48,876 nucleotides of DNA from Proteiniborus sp. DW1 (GTDB lineage: Bacteria; Bacillota; Clostridia; Tissierellales; Proteiniboraceae), in the NCBI RefSeq assembly GCF_900095305.1, contig NZ_FMDO01000049.1, forward strand, positions 1-48,876, in the 5' to 3' direction. Below the pieces are notes generated by a model, which was not told where the DNA came from, did not search any database, and saw only the letters and a program-made list of their open reading frames with translations. Positions 1 to 7,444 of the stretch are shown here, in pieces; the first letter of the stretch is position 1; each line of letters opens with the position of its first letter. Both the position numbers and the translations under genes were made by a program.

Positions 1-20
1 CTGTCCCCCTGTCTCTGCTG
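1..20. repeat. Partial copy of the 25-bp AGACA...TGTCT repeat family
   Basis: The first bases read CTGTCCCCCTGTCTC, matching the GTCCCCCTGTCT end of the repeats at 7019-7087. The element lies directly against the stop codon of the methyltransferase gene and is cut by the window edge, so its full form cannot be judged. Confidence 0.5.
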
Positions 21-25
21 TCTCA

Positions 26-835
26 TTAAGATTTCTTTACAATTACATGAAGATGCTCTGTAGCATCTCTATACTGAGGCAGTTCACAAAATTCTGCAGC
101 TTTTTTTAAATAGTTTTCATACACTTCAGGCATATACAAATATAGATTTTTCACCTGAGTACTGAGTCCTGCCAAAAAACTTTCTGCACCGGCATAAGAT
201 ACTATTTCAAATCCAGATTTCTTGATTTCTTCTAAAGCTAAAGGAGGTGTAGTAAAATATGTAGAAGTAAAGCTTTCCTCTGGAGAAAACTTTAGATCTC
301 CATTTTTATACCTGTCAAAATGCCCTACATCTTTAAAGACGTCTGGAAATTCCCCTACACTTGCCTTGAGTGCTCCCCATGTGTTGATATATGATATGAG
401 CGCAATACCATTGTTTTTTAATATCCTATAAGTATCACTTAATACCTTAATCCTATCTTCATGACTATGCAAATGATATAGTGGGCCCATTACTAAAACT
501 CCATCAAAAGACTCAGCCTCTAAAAACTCAAGCTCTAATGCACTTTTACAATAGTAGTTTTCTGCAGTTAAATTAGCTTCTTCAATCTTCCGTTTTGCAA
601 TGTCTAGCTCATTTTTTGATAAATCCAAAAGGCTAACCCTATATCCCCTTTTGAGTAACTCTAAAGAGTATCTTCCCGGACCTGAACCAATATCAATGAT
701 TTTACCACTTTTAGGAAAGTGCTTTTTAATTAGATACATTGTAGAACAAAATTCTACCCTTGAATATGGATTATTTAATCGCTGCCACTCAAGTTCTGCA
801 TTCTCGTCATAATATTTTCTTACTTCACTTGTCAT
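26..835 (-). CDS. Class I SAM-dependent methyltransferase
   Basis: A 269-residue soluble protein with a class I methyltransferase fold. Motif I (IIDIGSGPGRYSLELL, residues about 46-61) binds S-adenosylmethionine, an acidic residue follows the next strand (LLDLS), and MGPLYHLHSHEDR with the later LKNNGIALISYI match motifs IV-VI of the UbiE/Methyltransf_11 group. The substrate cannot be told from sequence. The ATG is preceded by AGGGGGAA at a 5-base spacing. It is a single-gene unit downstream of the siderophore importer but has its own promoter, tandem operator-like repeats and a terminator in the leader, so it is probably induced by a specific signal. Small inducible methyltransferases of this kind can act on drugs or metabolites; that is inference. 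Confidence 0.85.
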   Translation of the reverse strand: MTSEVRKYYDENAELEWQRLNNPYSRVEFCSTMYLIKKHFPKSGKIIDIGSGPGRYSLELLKRGYRVSLLDLSKNELDIAKRKIEEANLTAENYYCKSALELEFLEAESFDGVLVMGPLYHLHSHEDRIKVLSDTYRILKNNGIALISYINTWGALKASVGEFPDVFKDVGHFDRYKNGDLKFSPEESFTSTYFTTPPLALEEIKKSGFEIVSYAGAESFLAGLSTQVKNLYLYMPEVYENYLKKAAEFCELPQYRDATEHLHVIVKKS

Positions 836-858
836 AAAAATTCCCCCTGTTATTATTA

Positions 859-914
859 TAAAAAAACCTACAGAATCAGCATTATGGTGACTCCGCAGGC
901 TTTATTATCCGCGT
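859..914 (-). terminator. Attenuator-like terminator in the methyltransferase leader
   Basis: On the minus strand CCTGCGGAGTC pairs with GATTCTGTAGG (11 bp with three G-U pairs, loop of about 11) and is followed by TTTTTTT, all before the start codon. An upstream CCTACA (just 5' of the terminator) can pair instead with TGTAGG of the terminator's 3' arm, giving a mutually exclusive antiterminator. Farther upstream TGTATC...GATACA closes another stem. I could not match it to a known riboswitch or T-box consensus. Confidence 0.65.
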
Positions 915-967
915 GTAGGATTTCTCCCTGTATCGCTCACAATTACTAAGTATTTGCTTAGATACAC

Positions 968-1002
968 TCACTATATACGAATATAATTCACTATATATGA
1001 AT
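968..1002. promoter_or_regulatory. Tandem 15-bp operator-like repeats
   Basis: TCACTATATACGAAT (968-982) and TCACTATATATGAAT (988-1002) differ at one base and start exactly 20 bp apart, about two helical turns. Each is a loose dyad around TATATA. They lie at and just downstream of the predicted transcription start of the methyltransferase, where a bound repressor would block initiation. The binding protein is unknown. Confidence 0.5.
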
Positions 1003-1010
1003 TTTTATAT

Positions 1011-1039
1011 ATTATATTTACTTTCATATCTTTTGTCAA
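1011..1039 (-). promoter_or_regulatory. Consensus sigma-A promoter of the methyltransferase gene
   Basis: The minus strand shows TTGACA (1034-1039), a 17-bp spacer and TATAAT (1011-1016), a perfect match in both hexamers. Transcription would start near 1004, giving a leader of about 170 nt. The stretch 1040-1207 upstream holds nothing else that I recognise. Confidence 0.8.
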
Positions 1040-1207
1040 TATTGAAGATACTCTACTTTCCCTACTAGCAATAAATCCTTACACTCTAATTTTATAGGCA
1101 TTATAATTTTTCCTTTAACTAAATCCTTTCTATAGTATAGCTATCTTGCATTAGCTAGGTAATAGGTTTTCTTTCAAATCATAGAATTAGCAACATATCT
1201 AGCTAAC

Positions 1208-1240
1208 AAGTAAAGGAGTAGCCATGCTACTCCTTTACTT
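1208..1240 (-). terminator. Terminator of the siderophore ABC operon
   Basis: A perfect 15-bp stem, AAGTAAAGGAGTAGC paired with GCTACTCCTTTACTT around a 3-base loop. It overlaps the stop codon of the ATPase gene. The T-tract beyond the stem is short, but the stem itself ends in T-rich sequence. Confidence 0.65.
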
Positions 1241-1991
1241 AGTAAGTTGCTATTGGTCCATTAGGACTATTAATAATTTCTATTTTTGTTTCAAAAATAT
1301 CTGTCAGTATTTTTGAGTCCATAATCTCTTCAACTGTTCCAAAAGCAGCTATTTTCCCATTCTTCATGGCACATATTCTATCGGAATATTTCGCTGCAAA
1401 ATTTATATCATGCAAAACAGTCAAAATTGTTCTCCCAAACTTATCAGCGGCGTACCTTAAATGTTCCATCATCTGAACAGAACGTGCCACATCAAGATTG
1501 TTCAAAGGTTCATCCAATAATACATATTCTGTTTCTTGACACAATACCATGGCAACATAGGCCCTTTGCCTTTGACCTCCAGAAAGCTCATCTAGATATC
1601 TATTTTCTAAGTCAGTCAGGCCTAAAAAGTCAATATATTTAGAAATTATATCCTCATCCTTATCTGTTAGCCTTCCCTTAGAATATGGAAAACGCCCAAA
1701 ACCAACTAATTGTCTAACCGTAAGCCTTGTAACAAAATGATTTTCTTGTCGTAAGATAGTCAATATTTTCGCCAAATCTTCTGACTTAGAGGCAGTAACA
1801 TCCATATTTGCCACCTTAATCTGACCTTCATCCATATTCAACAATCTTCCAATCATCAAAAGAGTCGTTGATTTCCCAGCACCATTTGGACCAATTAAAG
1901 AAGTAATCCCAGCTTTTGGTATCGTAATACTCAAAGGCCCTATCGCTACCTCATCAGTATAAACCTTTTTTACATTATCTATATTTATCAT
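1239..1991 (-). CDS. Iron-siderophore ABC transporter ATPase (YclP/FepC type)
   Basis: A 250-residue ABC ATPase with Walker A GPNGAGKST (about residues 35-43), signature LSGGQRQR, Walker B YVLLDEPLNN and the switch histidine in TVLHDINFAAKYSD. The last motif and the length are typical of the FepC/FhuC/BtuD group that powers import of iron chelates and cobalamin. It should act at the inner face of the membrane with the two permeases encoded just upstream. Its ATG overlaps the stop of the preceding permease by 4 bp, which implies translational coupling. It is the last gene of a Fur-box operon and is followed by a strong hairpin. Siderophore rather than cobalamin is inferred from the partner binding protein and the Fur site. 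Confidence 0.92.
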   Translation of the reverse strand: MINIDNVKKVYTDEVAIGPLSITIPKAGITSLIGPNGAGKSTTLLMIGRLLNMDEGQIKVANMDVTASKSEDLAKILTILRQENHFVTRLTVRQLVGFGRFPYSKGRLTDKDEDIISKYIDFLGLTDLENRYLDELSGGQRQRAYVAMVLCQETEYVLLDEPLNNLDVARSVQMMEHLRYAADKFGRTILTVLHDINFAAKYSDRICAMKNGKIAAFGTVEEIMDSKILTDIFETKIEIINSPNGPIATY

Positions 1992-3052
1992 AAAGTCCCC
2001 TTCCTCAACAATACTATTAAGAATGTAATACCACCAAACATTTCGATAATTATTGAAACTACACCCTGTGCATTGAAAACATGATACATAAAGAAATATG
2101 AAGTAGTTATTATCAAGAATCCTATGGCAAGGGACATTGGAAAAATATATCTATGGTCATATGTTGACGCTACTTGATAAGTCAAAGTCGCAACTAAGAA
2201 CCCATAAAAAGTAAGGGGTCCAACTAAGGCTGTTGAAATTGACATTAGTATAGATACTAGTACTAGTCCTAATATTACACCTATTTGATGCTTAACACCC
2301 AAGGCTGTAGAAACATGTTTTCCAAGGGACAATACATTTAGCTTTTTAGAATATCTAATAAGAATTATGGCAGTAATTATTACAATTGGAATTGCAATAG
2401 GAAAATATGAAGGATCTGCATTATTAACAGAGCCAAATAATCTTGCTTGTAAAATATCAAACTCAGATGGAGCAAGTAGCCTTCTCATAAAAGTTGACAA
2501 AGATCTCAAGCCAGTTCCAATAATAACTCCTACTAATAACATTAGCTGTAAATCTCCATACTTCCCTGAAAGTAGCCACCCGTAAAGTATTAAACACATT
2601 AAAACCATAGCAATAACTTGAAATAAAAACGATCCAACACCACTAAAACTTATAAAAGCACTAACTCCAAAGAAAAACATTGTACTTGTCTGAATTGTAG
2701 AATAAAGTGCTTCAAAACCCAATAGGGAAGGTGTTATAACCCTATTACCCGTAATTGATTGAAAAGCAACAGTGGATAAACTCTGACAAATTGCAGCTAT
2801 GACCATAGAAATAATAGCTACCATCCTTCTTTTAACTACTGGGATAAAAGAAGGTGAGCTGACTGGAACTGGATTGTTATAAACCAGAAGTCCATAAGAT
2901 GCCAAAAGTCCCAAGGCAATAAATGTTATAAGTAAGAACCAATAACGTTTTTCTTCTTTCTTAGAACGAAAAGCTCTAGCAGATCTATTTTTAGTATTTA
3001 GTCCTGAGTCTATTTTTGTACTTTCTTTATTTCTATATACGAGTTCGCTCAT
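1988..3052 (-). CDS. Siderophore ABC permease, FecCD family (second subunit)
   Basis: A 354-residue FecCD-type permease: a charged N-terminal tail (about 35 residues), then alternating hydrophobic segments. The family's conserved features are visible, for instance the TGNRVITPSLLGFEALYSTIQT segment after helix 2, LMLLVGVIIGTGLRSLSTFMRR, and the C-terminal STALVGPLTFYGFLVATLTYQ. It should form the membrane channel together with the neighbouring permease. It overlaps both neighbours by 4 bp. Closest in character to YclO of the Bacillus petrobactin system; this is recognition, not a search result. Confidence 0.9.
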   Translation of the reverse strand: MSELVYRNKESTKIDSGLNTKNRSARAFRSKKEEKRYWFLLITFIALGLLASYGLLVYNNPVPVSSPSFIPVVKRRMVAIISMVIAAICQSLSTVAFQSITGNRVITPSLLGFEALYSTIQTSTMFFFGVSAFISFSGVGSFLFQVIAMVLMCLILYGWLLSGKYGDLQLMLLVGVIIGTGLRSLSTFMRRLLAPSEFDILQARLFGSVNNADPSYFPIAIPIVIITAIILIRYSKKLNVLSLGKHVSTALGVKHQIGVILGLVLVSILMSISTALVGPLTFYGFLVATLTYQVASTYDHRYIFPMSLAIGFLIITTSYFFMYHVFNAQGVVSIIIEMFGGITFLIVLLRKGTL

Positions 3053-4062
3053 CTTGACCTCCTTTGTCTCAATAAAACTACTATAAATACCACCGAGCCC
3101 AGTGTTCCAAGTATCATTGAGACAGGTACTTCAAAGGGCATTATAATAGTTCGAGAAATTATATCACAAACAGTTATAGTTCCCATTCCTATAACACATA
3201 CCCAAGGCAAATTACTCCTAAGATCATCGCCTCTATACATGGAAACAATATTTGGAACAATTAACCCTAAAAAAGGTAAATTCCCAATAACAGCTGCAAC
3301 AATTCCTACAGCAAGAGCAATAAGACCAGTACCCAAAAGAACTATATTATTATAGTTCAATCCGAGACTTGTTGTCATATCTTGTCCTAGTCCAGCTAAA
3401 GTAAATCTGTCAGCATAGATAAAAATAAAGAAAGTAACTATAACAATTAACCATAAGTATTCATATCTACCAACTTGAACTGGTGCAAAGGATCCCACAA
3501 ACCATGTTTCAATATTTTGTGTCATCTGAAATACAAGTCCAATAAAAGTAGAGAATGCAGAAATCACCGCACCAAGCATCATCCCAATAATAGGTACTAT
3601 TAAAGACGAACGGAGTTTTACTCTTCTTAAAAAGAAAAAGAAAATCATAGTTCCAGCAAAAGAAAAGATAATAGCACCAGTCATTCTTTGAACTAAGGTT
3701 GGTGCAGGAAATAATAGATAGACAATTGTAAGTCCCAAGCCTGCCCACTCAATAGTTCCAGTTGTAGTAGATTCAACTAAACGATTCTGTGTAATAAGTT
3801 GCATTACTAGTCCTGACATAGACATTGCAGCACCAGTAAGCATTAGTGCAATAGTTCTTGGAACACGAGTTATGAAAAACATTCTCATTCCATCTTCTTG
3901 TCCTCGTATATCGTAAACTCCTGTAAACAGTGATATAATGCCCAAAATCACAACAAGCAAAATCGCTAAAATAAAAGGTTTCGTCCATATTCTATTGTTA
4001 TTACAGCGTTTGGGCTGAGAACTCTCAGCCCTTGCCATTGTTTGAATTGTATTTTTTTGCAC
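3049..4062 (-). CDS. Siderophore ABC permease, FecCD family (first subunit)
   Basis: A 337-residue FecCD-family permease. After a short tail it has a first helix (FILAILLVVILGIISLF), the conserved VPRTIALMLTGAAMSMSGLVMQLITQNRL stretch, and the C-terminal GNLPFLGLIVPNIVSMYRGDD motif that contacts the ATPase. The start is GTG at 4060-4062, behind AAAGGGG at an 8-base spacing. It lies 16 bp after the binding-protein gene and overlaps the second permease by 4 bp. It resembles YclN/CeuB-type subunits of catecholate siderophore importers. Confidence 0.9.
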   Translation of the reverse strand: MQKNTIQTMARAESSQPKRCNNNRIWTKPFILAILLVVILGIISLFTGVYDIRGQEDGMRMFFITRVPRTIALMLTGAAMSMSGLVMQLITQNRLVESTTTGTIEWAGLGLTIVYLLFPAPTLVQRMTGAIIFSFAGTMIFFFFLRRVKLRSSLIVPIIGMMLGAVISAFSTFIGLVFQMTQNIETWFVGSFAPVQVGRYEYLWLIVIVTFFIFIYADRFTLAGLGQDMTTSLGLNYNNIVLLGTGLIALAVGIVAAVIGNLPFLGLIVPNIVSMYRGDDLRSNLPWVCVIGMGTITVCDIISRTIIMPFEVPVSMILGTLGSVVFIVVLLRQRRSR

Positions 4063-4078
4063 TTAATATACCCCTTTA

Positions 4079-5113
4079 CTACTTAGCTAGAGCATTTGCA
4101 ATATCTTGAAATAATTCTAGATAAGTTTGAATTGATTCATTAGTGTAAGTATCTGCTGGTGCATAAACTATATTTCCTTCTCTTACTGCTTTTGTGTTTT
4201 GAAGAGCAGGTGAATTATCTATCACATCTTGTGCAGGAACTGCATCAGTTGTAGAAGATACTGCAGCATCACGATCTAGCACGAATATCCAATCAGGATT
4301 ACTTTGAGCAATAGCTTCAACAGAAATTTCATCCCCTTGATGATCTGAAGTAGCACTATTGATATCTAAGGCTGGAACCCATCCAAAGATTTCATACATT
4401 GGCCCCCAAACACGTCCAGAATGAGGTGCTGAGAAGCCAATATTTCCAGCAGAAACTATGACACTCATGATTTTATCTGTTCCGTTATATGAAGTCTTCA
4501 CATCTTCTATAGCTTTGTCAAATTCAGCTACTAATTTTTCAGCCTCTTCATTTTTATCAAAGATTTTTCCTAATGCGATTGTAGAATCCTTTAGTCCACT
4601 TACTAAGTTTTCACCAGGCGTAGCAGCAGTCTCAGAAACATCAAAATTTAAATCAATAACTACTGCATTGGGAACTAGTGCCTTTATGTCTTCATAGAAG
4701 CTTGCAAATCTTTGACCGATAATTACAAGTTCAGGTTCTACAGCAGCTATAATTTCAAGATTTGGTTCGCGGTGATTTCCAACATCTAGTACTGACTCAT
4801 CAGCCACATATGGTGAATCTGCTGGCATTACTCCCTTAGGAACTGCTGCTAATTTAATTCCCCAATCAGATAATGTTTCAAATGTCCTATTGTCTAATGC
4901 AACTACGTTCTTAGGATTTACAGGAACAGTAACAGTTCCATGAACATCTGTAATTTCTACTGTTGTAGGTTCAGATACTGTTGGTTGCTCATTGCTTGTT
5001 TGCTCGTTAGCTACAGGTTGAGTAGTTTCATTACTTGAGCTTGAACAAGCTGTAATCATTAAAGCAAAAACTGTAATGACAGAAATAAGTATAAATAACT
5101 TTGATTTTTTCAT
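4079..5113 (-). CDS. Siderophore-binding lipoprotein (YclQ/CeuE/FatB type)
   Basis: A substrate-binding lipoprotein of about 344 residues. I place the start at 5113 (MKKSKLFILIS) because the ATG has GGAG eight bases upstream and opens a signal peptide ending in the lipobox ITAC; a longer reading frame upstream lacks these. After a low-complexity Ser/Thr/Glu linker comes the periplasmic-binding TroA-like fold: PKNVVALDNRTFETLSDWGI, EPNLEIIAAVEPELVIIGQR, LVSGLKDSTIALGKIFDK, and IAQSNPDWIFVLDRD. This pattern fits the CeuE/YclQ family, which binds catecholate or mixed siderophores such as petrobactin. It is the first gene of the operon, as is usual for the protein needed in excess, and lies below a Fur box. 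Confidence 0.9.
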   Translation of the reverse strand: MKKSKLFILISVITVFALMITACSSSSNETTQPVANEQTSNEQPTVSEPTTVEITDVHGTVTVPVNPKNVVALDNRTFETLSDWGIKLAAVPKGVMPADSPYVADESVLDVGNHREPNLEIIAAVEPELVIIGQRFASFYEDIKALVPNAVVIDLNFDVSETAATPGENLVSGLKDSTIALGKIFDKNEEAEKLVAEFDKAIEDVKTSYNGTDKIMSVIVSAGNIGFSAPHSGRVWGPMYEIFGWVPALDINSATSDHQGDEISVEAIAQSNPDWIFVLDRDAAVSSTTDAVPAQDVIDNSPALQNTKAVREGNIVYAPADTYTNESIQTYLELFQDIANALAK

Positions 5114-5248
5114 AATTTCTCTCCTTTTGTATATTCTGATTATGTAGCAATTATTGAAATGATGAACTAATATCAAGGCAATATTTATATGCTATAGTAA
5201 GCTAATCATTTTCCATTAAAATCTCGTATATATAACACGGGGTTATTT

Positions 5249-5267
5249 GATAATAATTCTCATTGTC
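5249..5267. promoter_or_regulatory. Fur box upstream of the siderophore operon
   Basis: GATAATAATTCTCATTGTC matches the 19-bp Fur consensus GATAATGATAATCATTATC at 15 positions. It overlaps a minus-strand TTGACA (5264-5269) that could be the -35 element; the matching -10 is not clear. A half site, AATCATTTTC, lies nearer the gene at 5204-5213. Iron-replete Fur would repress transcription here. The rest of 5114-5344 is AT-rich leader. Confidence 0.75.
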
Positions 5268-5339
5268 AATAACTTATTTTAATATAACAAATCCAATATA
5301 AACTGTCAACTCTTTTTCTATATCATTTTCTTTCCATAT

Positions 5340-5375
5340 AAAAAGTGGACCTAGAAAAAAATATTCTAAGTCCAC
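5340..5375 (-). terminator. Terminator downstream of yaaA
   Basis: On the minus strand GTGGAC-TTAGAA...TTCTAG-GTCCAC forms a two-part stem followed by TTTTTAT. It lies about 150 bp past the yaaA stop. The stretch between them (5376-5524) holds no recognisable gene. Confidence 0.7.
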
Positions 5376-5524
5376 CTACCTTGCAATTTAAACAACTACC
5401 TTGAAAAGTTACAATGCATCTAAAAATATTGTCATTATTCGCCATTATCTTTTAATAGTAATATGAGCCTAGCATCTTGAAGTTGGTCATAATTATAGTT
5501 CAAATATCTGGTACTATTGCCCAA

Positions 5525-6274
5525 TTACGTTTCCTTCTTTAAAAAAACATATGTGTTTTTATTCGATAAATGCTCTTTAAAAACATAATTTAGTCTATCA
5601 AAGCTTTTAATATCCTCTATATATTCAATCTTATTTTCTGCCATAAACCTTACCATTTCTCCTCTTGCCATCTTTACTAGTGTGCCTTTTTCTATTATCT
5701 TTTCATCAATCATTTCACCAAAGACACAAGTAACAAATCTTATATTTTCATTTAAATATTTAGATATACATTTGCTGTATTCTTTAGATGCCAAGTTTAC
5801 AATACAATTACTCTCTGAAAAAAGCTTATTTGCTATCTTACTATTCCAAAATTCGTAAAGCGTGCTTAAGTTATATCCTTTTAACTTTGCCTGCATTTCC
5901 AACCTGTATGTCACCACCCCATCAAATGGACGCAGCATACCATAAAAACCTGAAAGAATACGAAGATGTTCCTCAATATATTCATATTCTTCGGTTTGAA
6001 ACACCACTGGAGCCATATATTGATACTGAATACCTTCAAATGAAAGAATTGCTGGAGTCAAATTACGGTACAAATTCATACTCTGTATTCTTTCATAATT
6101 AAGAGTAGCTATTTTATCATTGCAATCCCAAATTGATTTCAAATCTTCATAACTTAATCCTTTTAAATATTCCATCAGTATCTTAGTGTCATCTATAAAA
6201 TAAGGAAGTTGATTATAATTTAAAGTATCTGTATCTACTTTCATCTTCTTTGCAGGTGAAATAATAATTCTCAT
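5525..6274 (-). CDS. yaaA: Peroxide stress protein YaaA (DUF328/UPF0246)
   Basis: The protein begins MRIIISPAKKMK, the family's signature start, and continues through FEGIQYQYMAP, ILSGFYGMLRPFDGV, YRLEMQAKL, NLASKEYSK and KMARGEMVRFM, all conserved in the YaaA family. In E. coli YaaA lowers intracellular iron during peroxide stress and binds DNA; the Clostridial role is inferred. Length is about 250 residues, normal for the family. I chose the ATG at 6274, with GGAGG six bases upstream. The frame stays open upstream, but only by translating the 25-bp repeats at 6288-6373, so an earlier start would be an artefact. Neighbouring the iron importer is suggestive but they are separate units. Confidence 0.9.
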   Translation of the reverse strand: MRIIISPAKKMKVDTDTLNYNQLPYFIDDTKILMEYLKGLSYEDLKSIWDCNDKIATLNYERIQSMNLYRNLTPAILSFEGIQYQYMAPVVFQTEEYEYIEEHLRILSGFYGMLRPFDGVVTYRLEMQAKLKGYNLSTLYEFWNSKIANKLFSESNCIVNLASKEYSKCISKYLNENIRFVTCVFGEMIDEKIIEKGTLVKMARGEMVRFMAENKIEYIEDIKSFDRLNYVFKEHLSNKNTYVFLKKET

Positions 6275-6287
6275 AATTACCTCCACG

Positions 6288-6373
6288 AGACAAGGGGACG
6301 CTTCATCTGTCTCGAGACAAGGGGACGCTTCATCTGTCTTATCTCGCGAGACAAGGGGACGCTTCATCTGTCT
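6288..6373 (+). repeat. Cluster of three 25-bp AGACA...TGTCT repeats
   Basis: Three copies at 6288-6312, 6315-6339 and 6349-6373. Each starts AGACAAGGGGACGC and ends TTCATCTGTCT, so each carries a 5-bp terminal inverted repeat AGACA/TGTCT. The copies are identical over 25 bp and are separated by 2 and 9 bp. They abut the ribosome binding site of yaaA. Such GGGGACG-containing repeats recur in Clostridial genomes and recall REP-type elements mobilised by Y1 transposases; that link is inference. Confidence 0.8.
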
Positions 6374-7018
6374 TATCTTGCATTCATCTCGATTACTCTC
6401 CTCGTTTTTAATACCTTACTTAGTTTTCATATACTAATACCCGTCTCATAATTAAATTTACTTGATTATCACATTTTTTACATTGAAAAACTTTGTTATA
6501 TCAGCTAAATTATACTGTTTGCTAATTTTTTCAATTGGTAACATCATAATGTTTTTTCATCTATCTCTACTTTCTAGACATTGATAATATTCATGCGACT
6601 ACAAAACCTATTATTAATGTCCTGATTAATTATGTATCAACAAAAAAGCCATACCTACGATATTAAAGCAAATATTACTGAGTATTCCTACTCCATATTT
6701 AATTTTCTAGTTGGAGCATTTTCTCAACTTAAACTGGATTTTGATAAAAGCATCTTAATATTTTTATTAAATAATCTTCTATCTCAACTGCTTCGCTCTT
6801 ATACCTGTTCTAATACAAATGGCCTAGCCTTTCATTCTTATTGTTATTCCAACTAGCATATTTTACTGTCCTACGTTTATAATTACTACTAATTTTTCAT
6901 TTTTCTTAACTAATATATAGAGAATTTATCCATAAGACAAAAACATATATTTCAAATTCCCCAGTTTTTTTCACTTTTATAGTTGCTTTTCTAAACTAAT
7001 CTTCATATTATATCCACA
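6374..7018. other. Gene-free AT-rich stretch between inverted repeat clusters
   Basis: About 645 bp with stops in all frames. The longest open stretch, 6632-6856 on the plus strand (74 codons), lacks a good ribosome binding site and has the composition of random AT-rich sequence. I see no recognisable remnant of a protein, no RNA gene and no clear terminator. Confidence 0.6.
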
Positions 7019-7087
7019 AGACATTTGAAACGTCCCCCTGTCTTCGAGACATTTGAAACGTCCCCCTGTCTTCCCGTCCCCCTGTCT
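7019..7087 (-). repeat. Inverted cluster of the 25-bp repeat (two full copies and a fragment)
   Basis: Copies at 7019-7043 and 7047-7071 read, on the minus strand, AGACAGGGGGACGTTTCAAA followed by TGTCT; a fragment lies at 7075-7087. Against the copies at 6288-6373 they differ at four of 25 positions and run in the opposite direction. The stretch 7088-7401 beyond them shows no gene. Confidence 0.8.
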
Positions 7088-7396
7088 TCCTTAGACTTAA
7101 TGAAGCTTAGGCAGGAACTATAGGTTCAATCTGATTTAAATTTCTCTTTAGACATTTATGTGGGTATAAAGTTAGACTTGAAATTATATATAAACTAAGG
7201 CTCTGCTTAACAAATCATAGCTAGAAACTAAATTTTATTAAAACTTCTAACCATATATAGTACACAATGACTTAGTTTTAGGCCATAACTCTCATTGGAG
7301 ATTTTGTTAAATATTTTTAGCGTAAATATACTGGCTAAAATTCATCTATAGGAAAAGTGTTTTTGTACTATCTAACGAACAAAAAGGGGAAAATTG

Positions 7397-7425
7397 TTAA
7401 AAACACTTGGTTTCACCCAAGTGTT
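7397..7425 (-). terminator. Terminator of the lipA-lplA operon
   Basis: A perfect 9-bp stem on the minus strand (AACACTTGG with CCAAGTGTT, loop 6) followed by TTTTT, 20 bp past the lplA stop codon. Confidence 0.85.
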
Positions 7426-7444
7426 ATATTTCCTTTTATCCTTA

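Noticed and set aside
859-960. Cobalamin, c-di-GMP, T-box or SAM riboswitch ahead of the methyltransferase gene
   Set aside because: I compared the segment with the recalled consensus sequences; only short, scattered likenesses were found, without the conserved cores. Kept as an unclassified attenuator.
6632-6856. Open frame of 74 codons on the plus strand
   Set aside because: No ribosome binding site, random AT-rich composition and no recognisable domain; the region lies between repeat clusters and looks non-coding.
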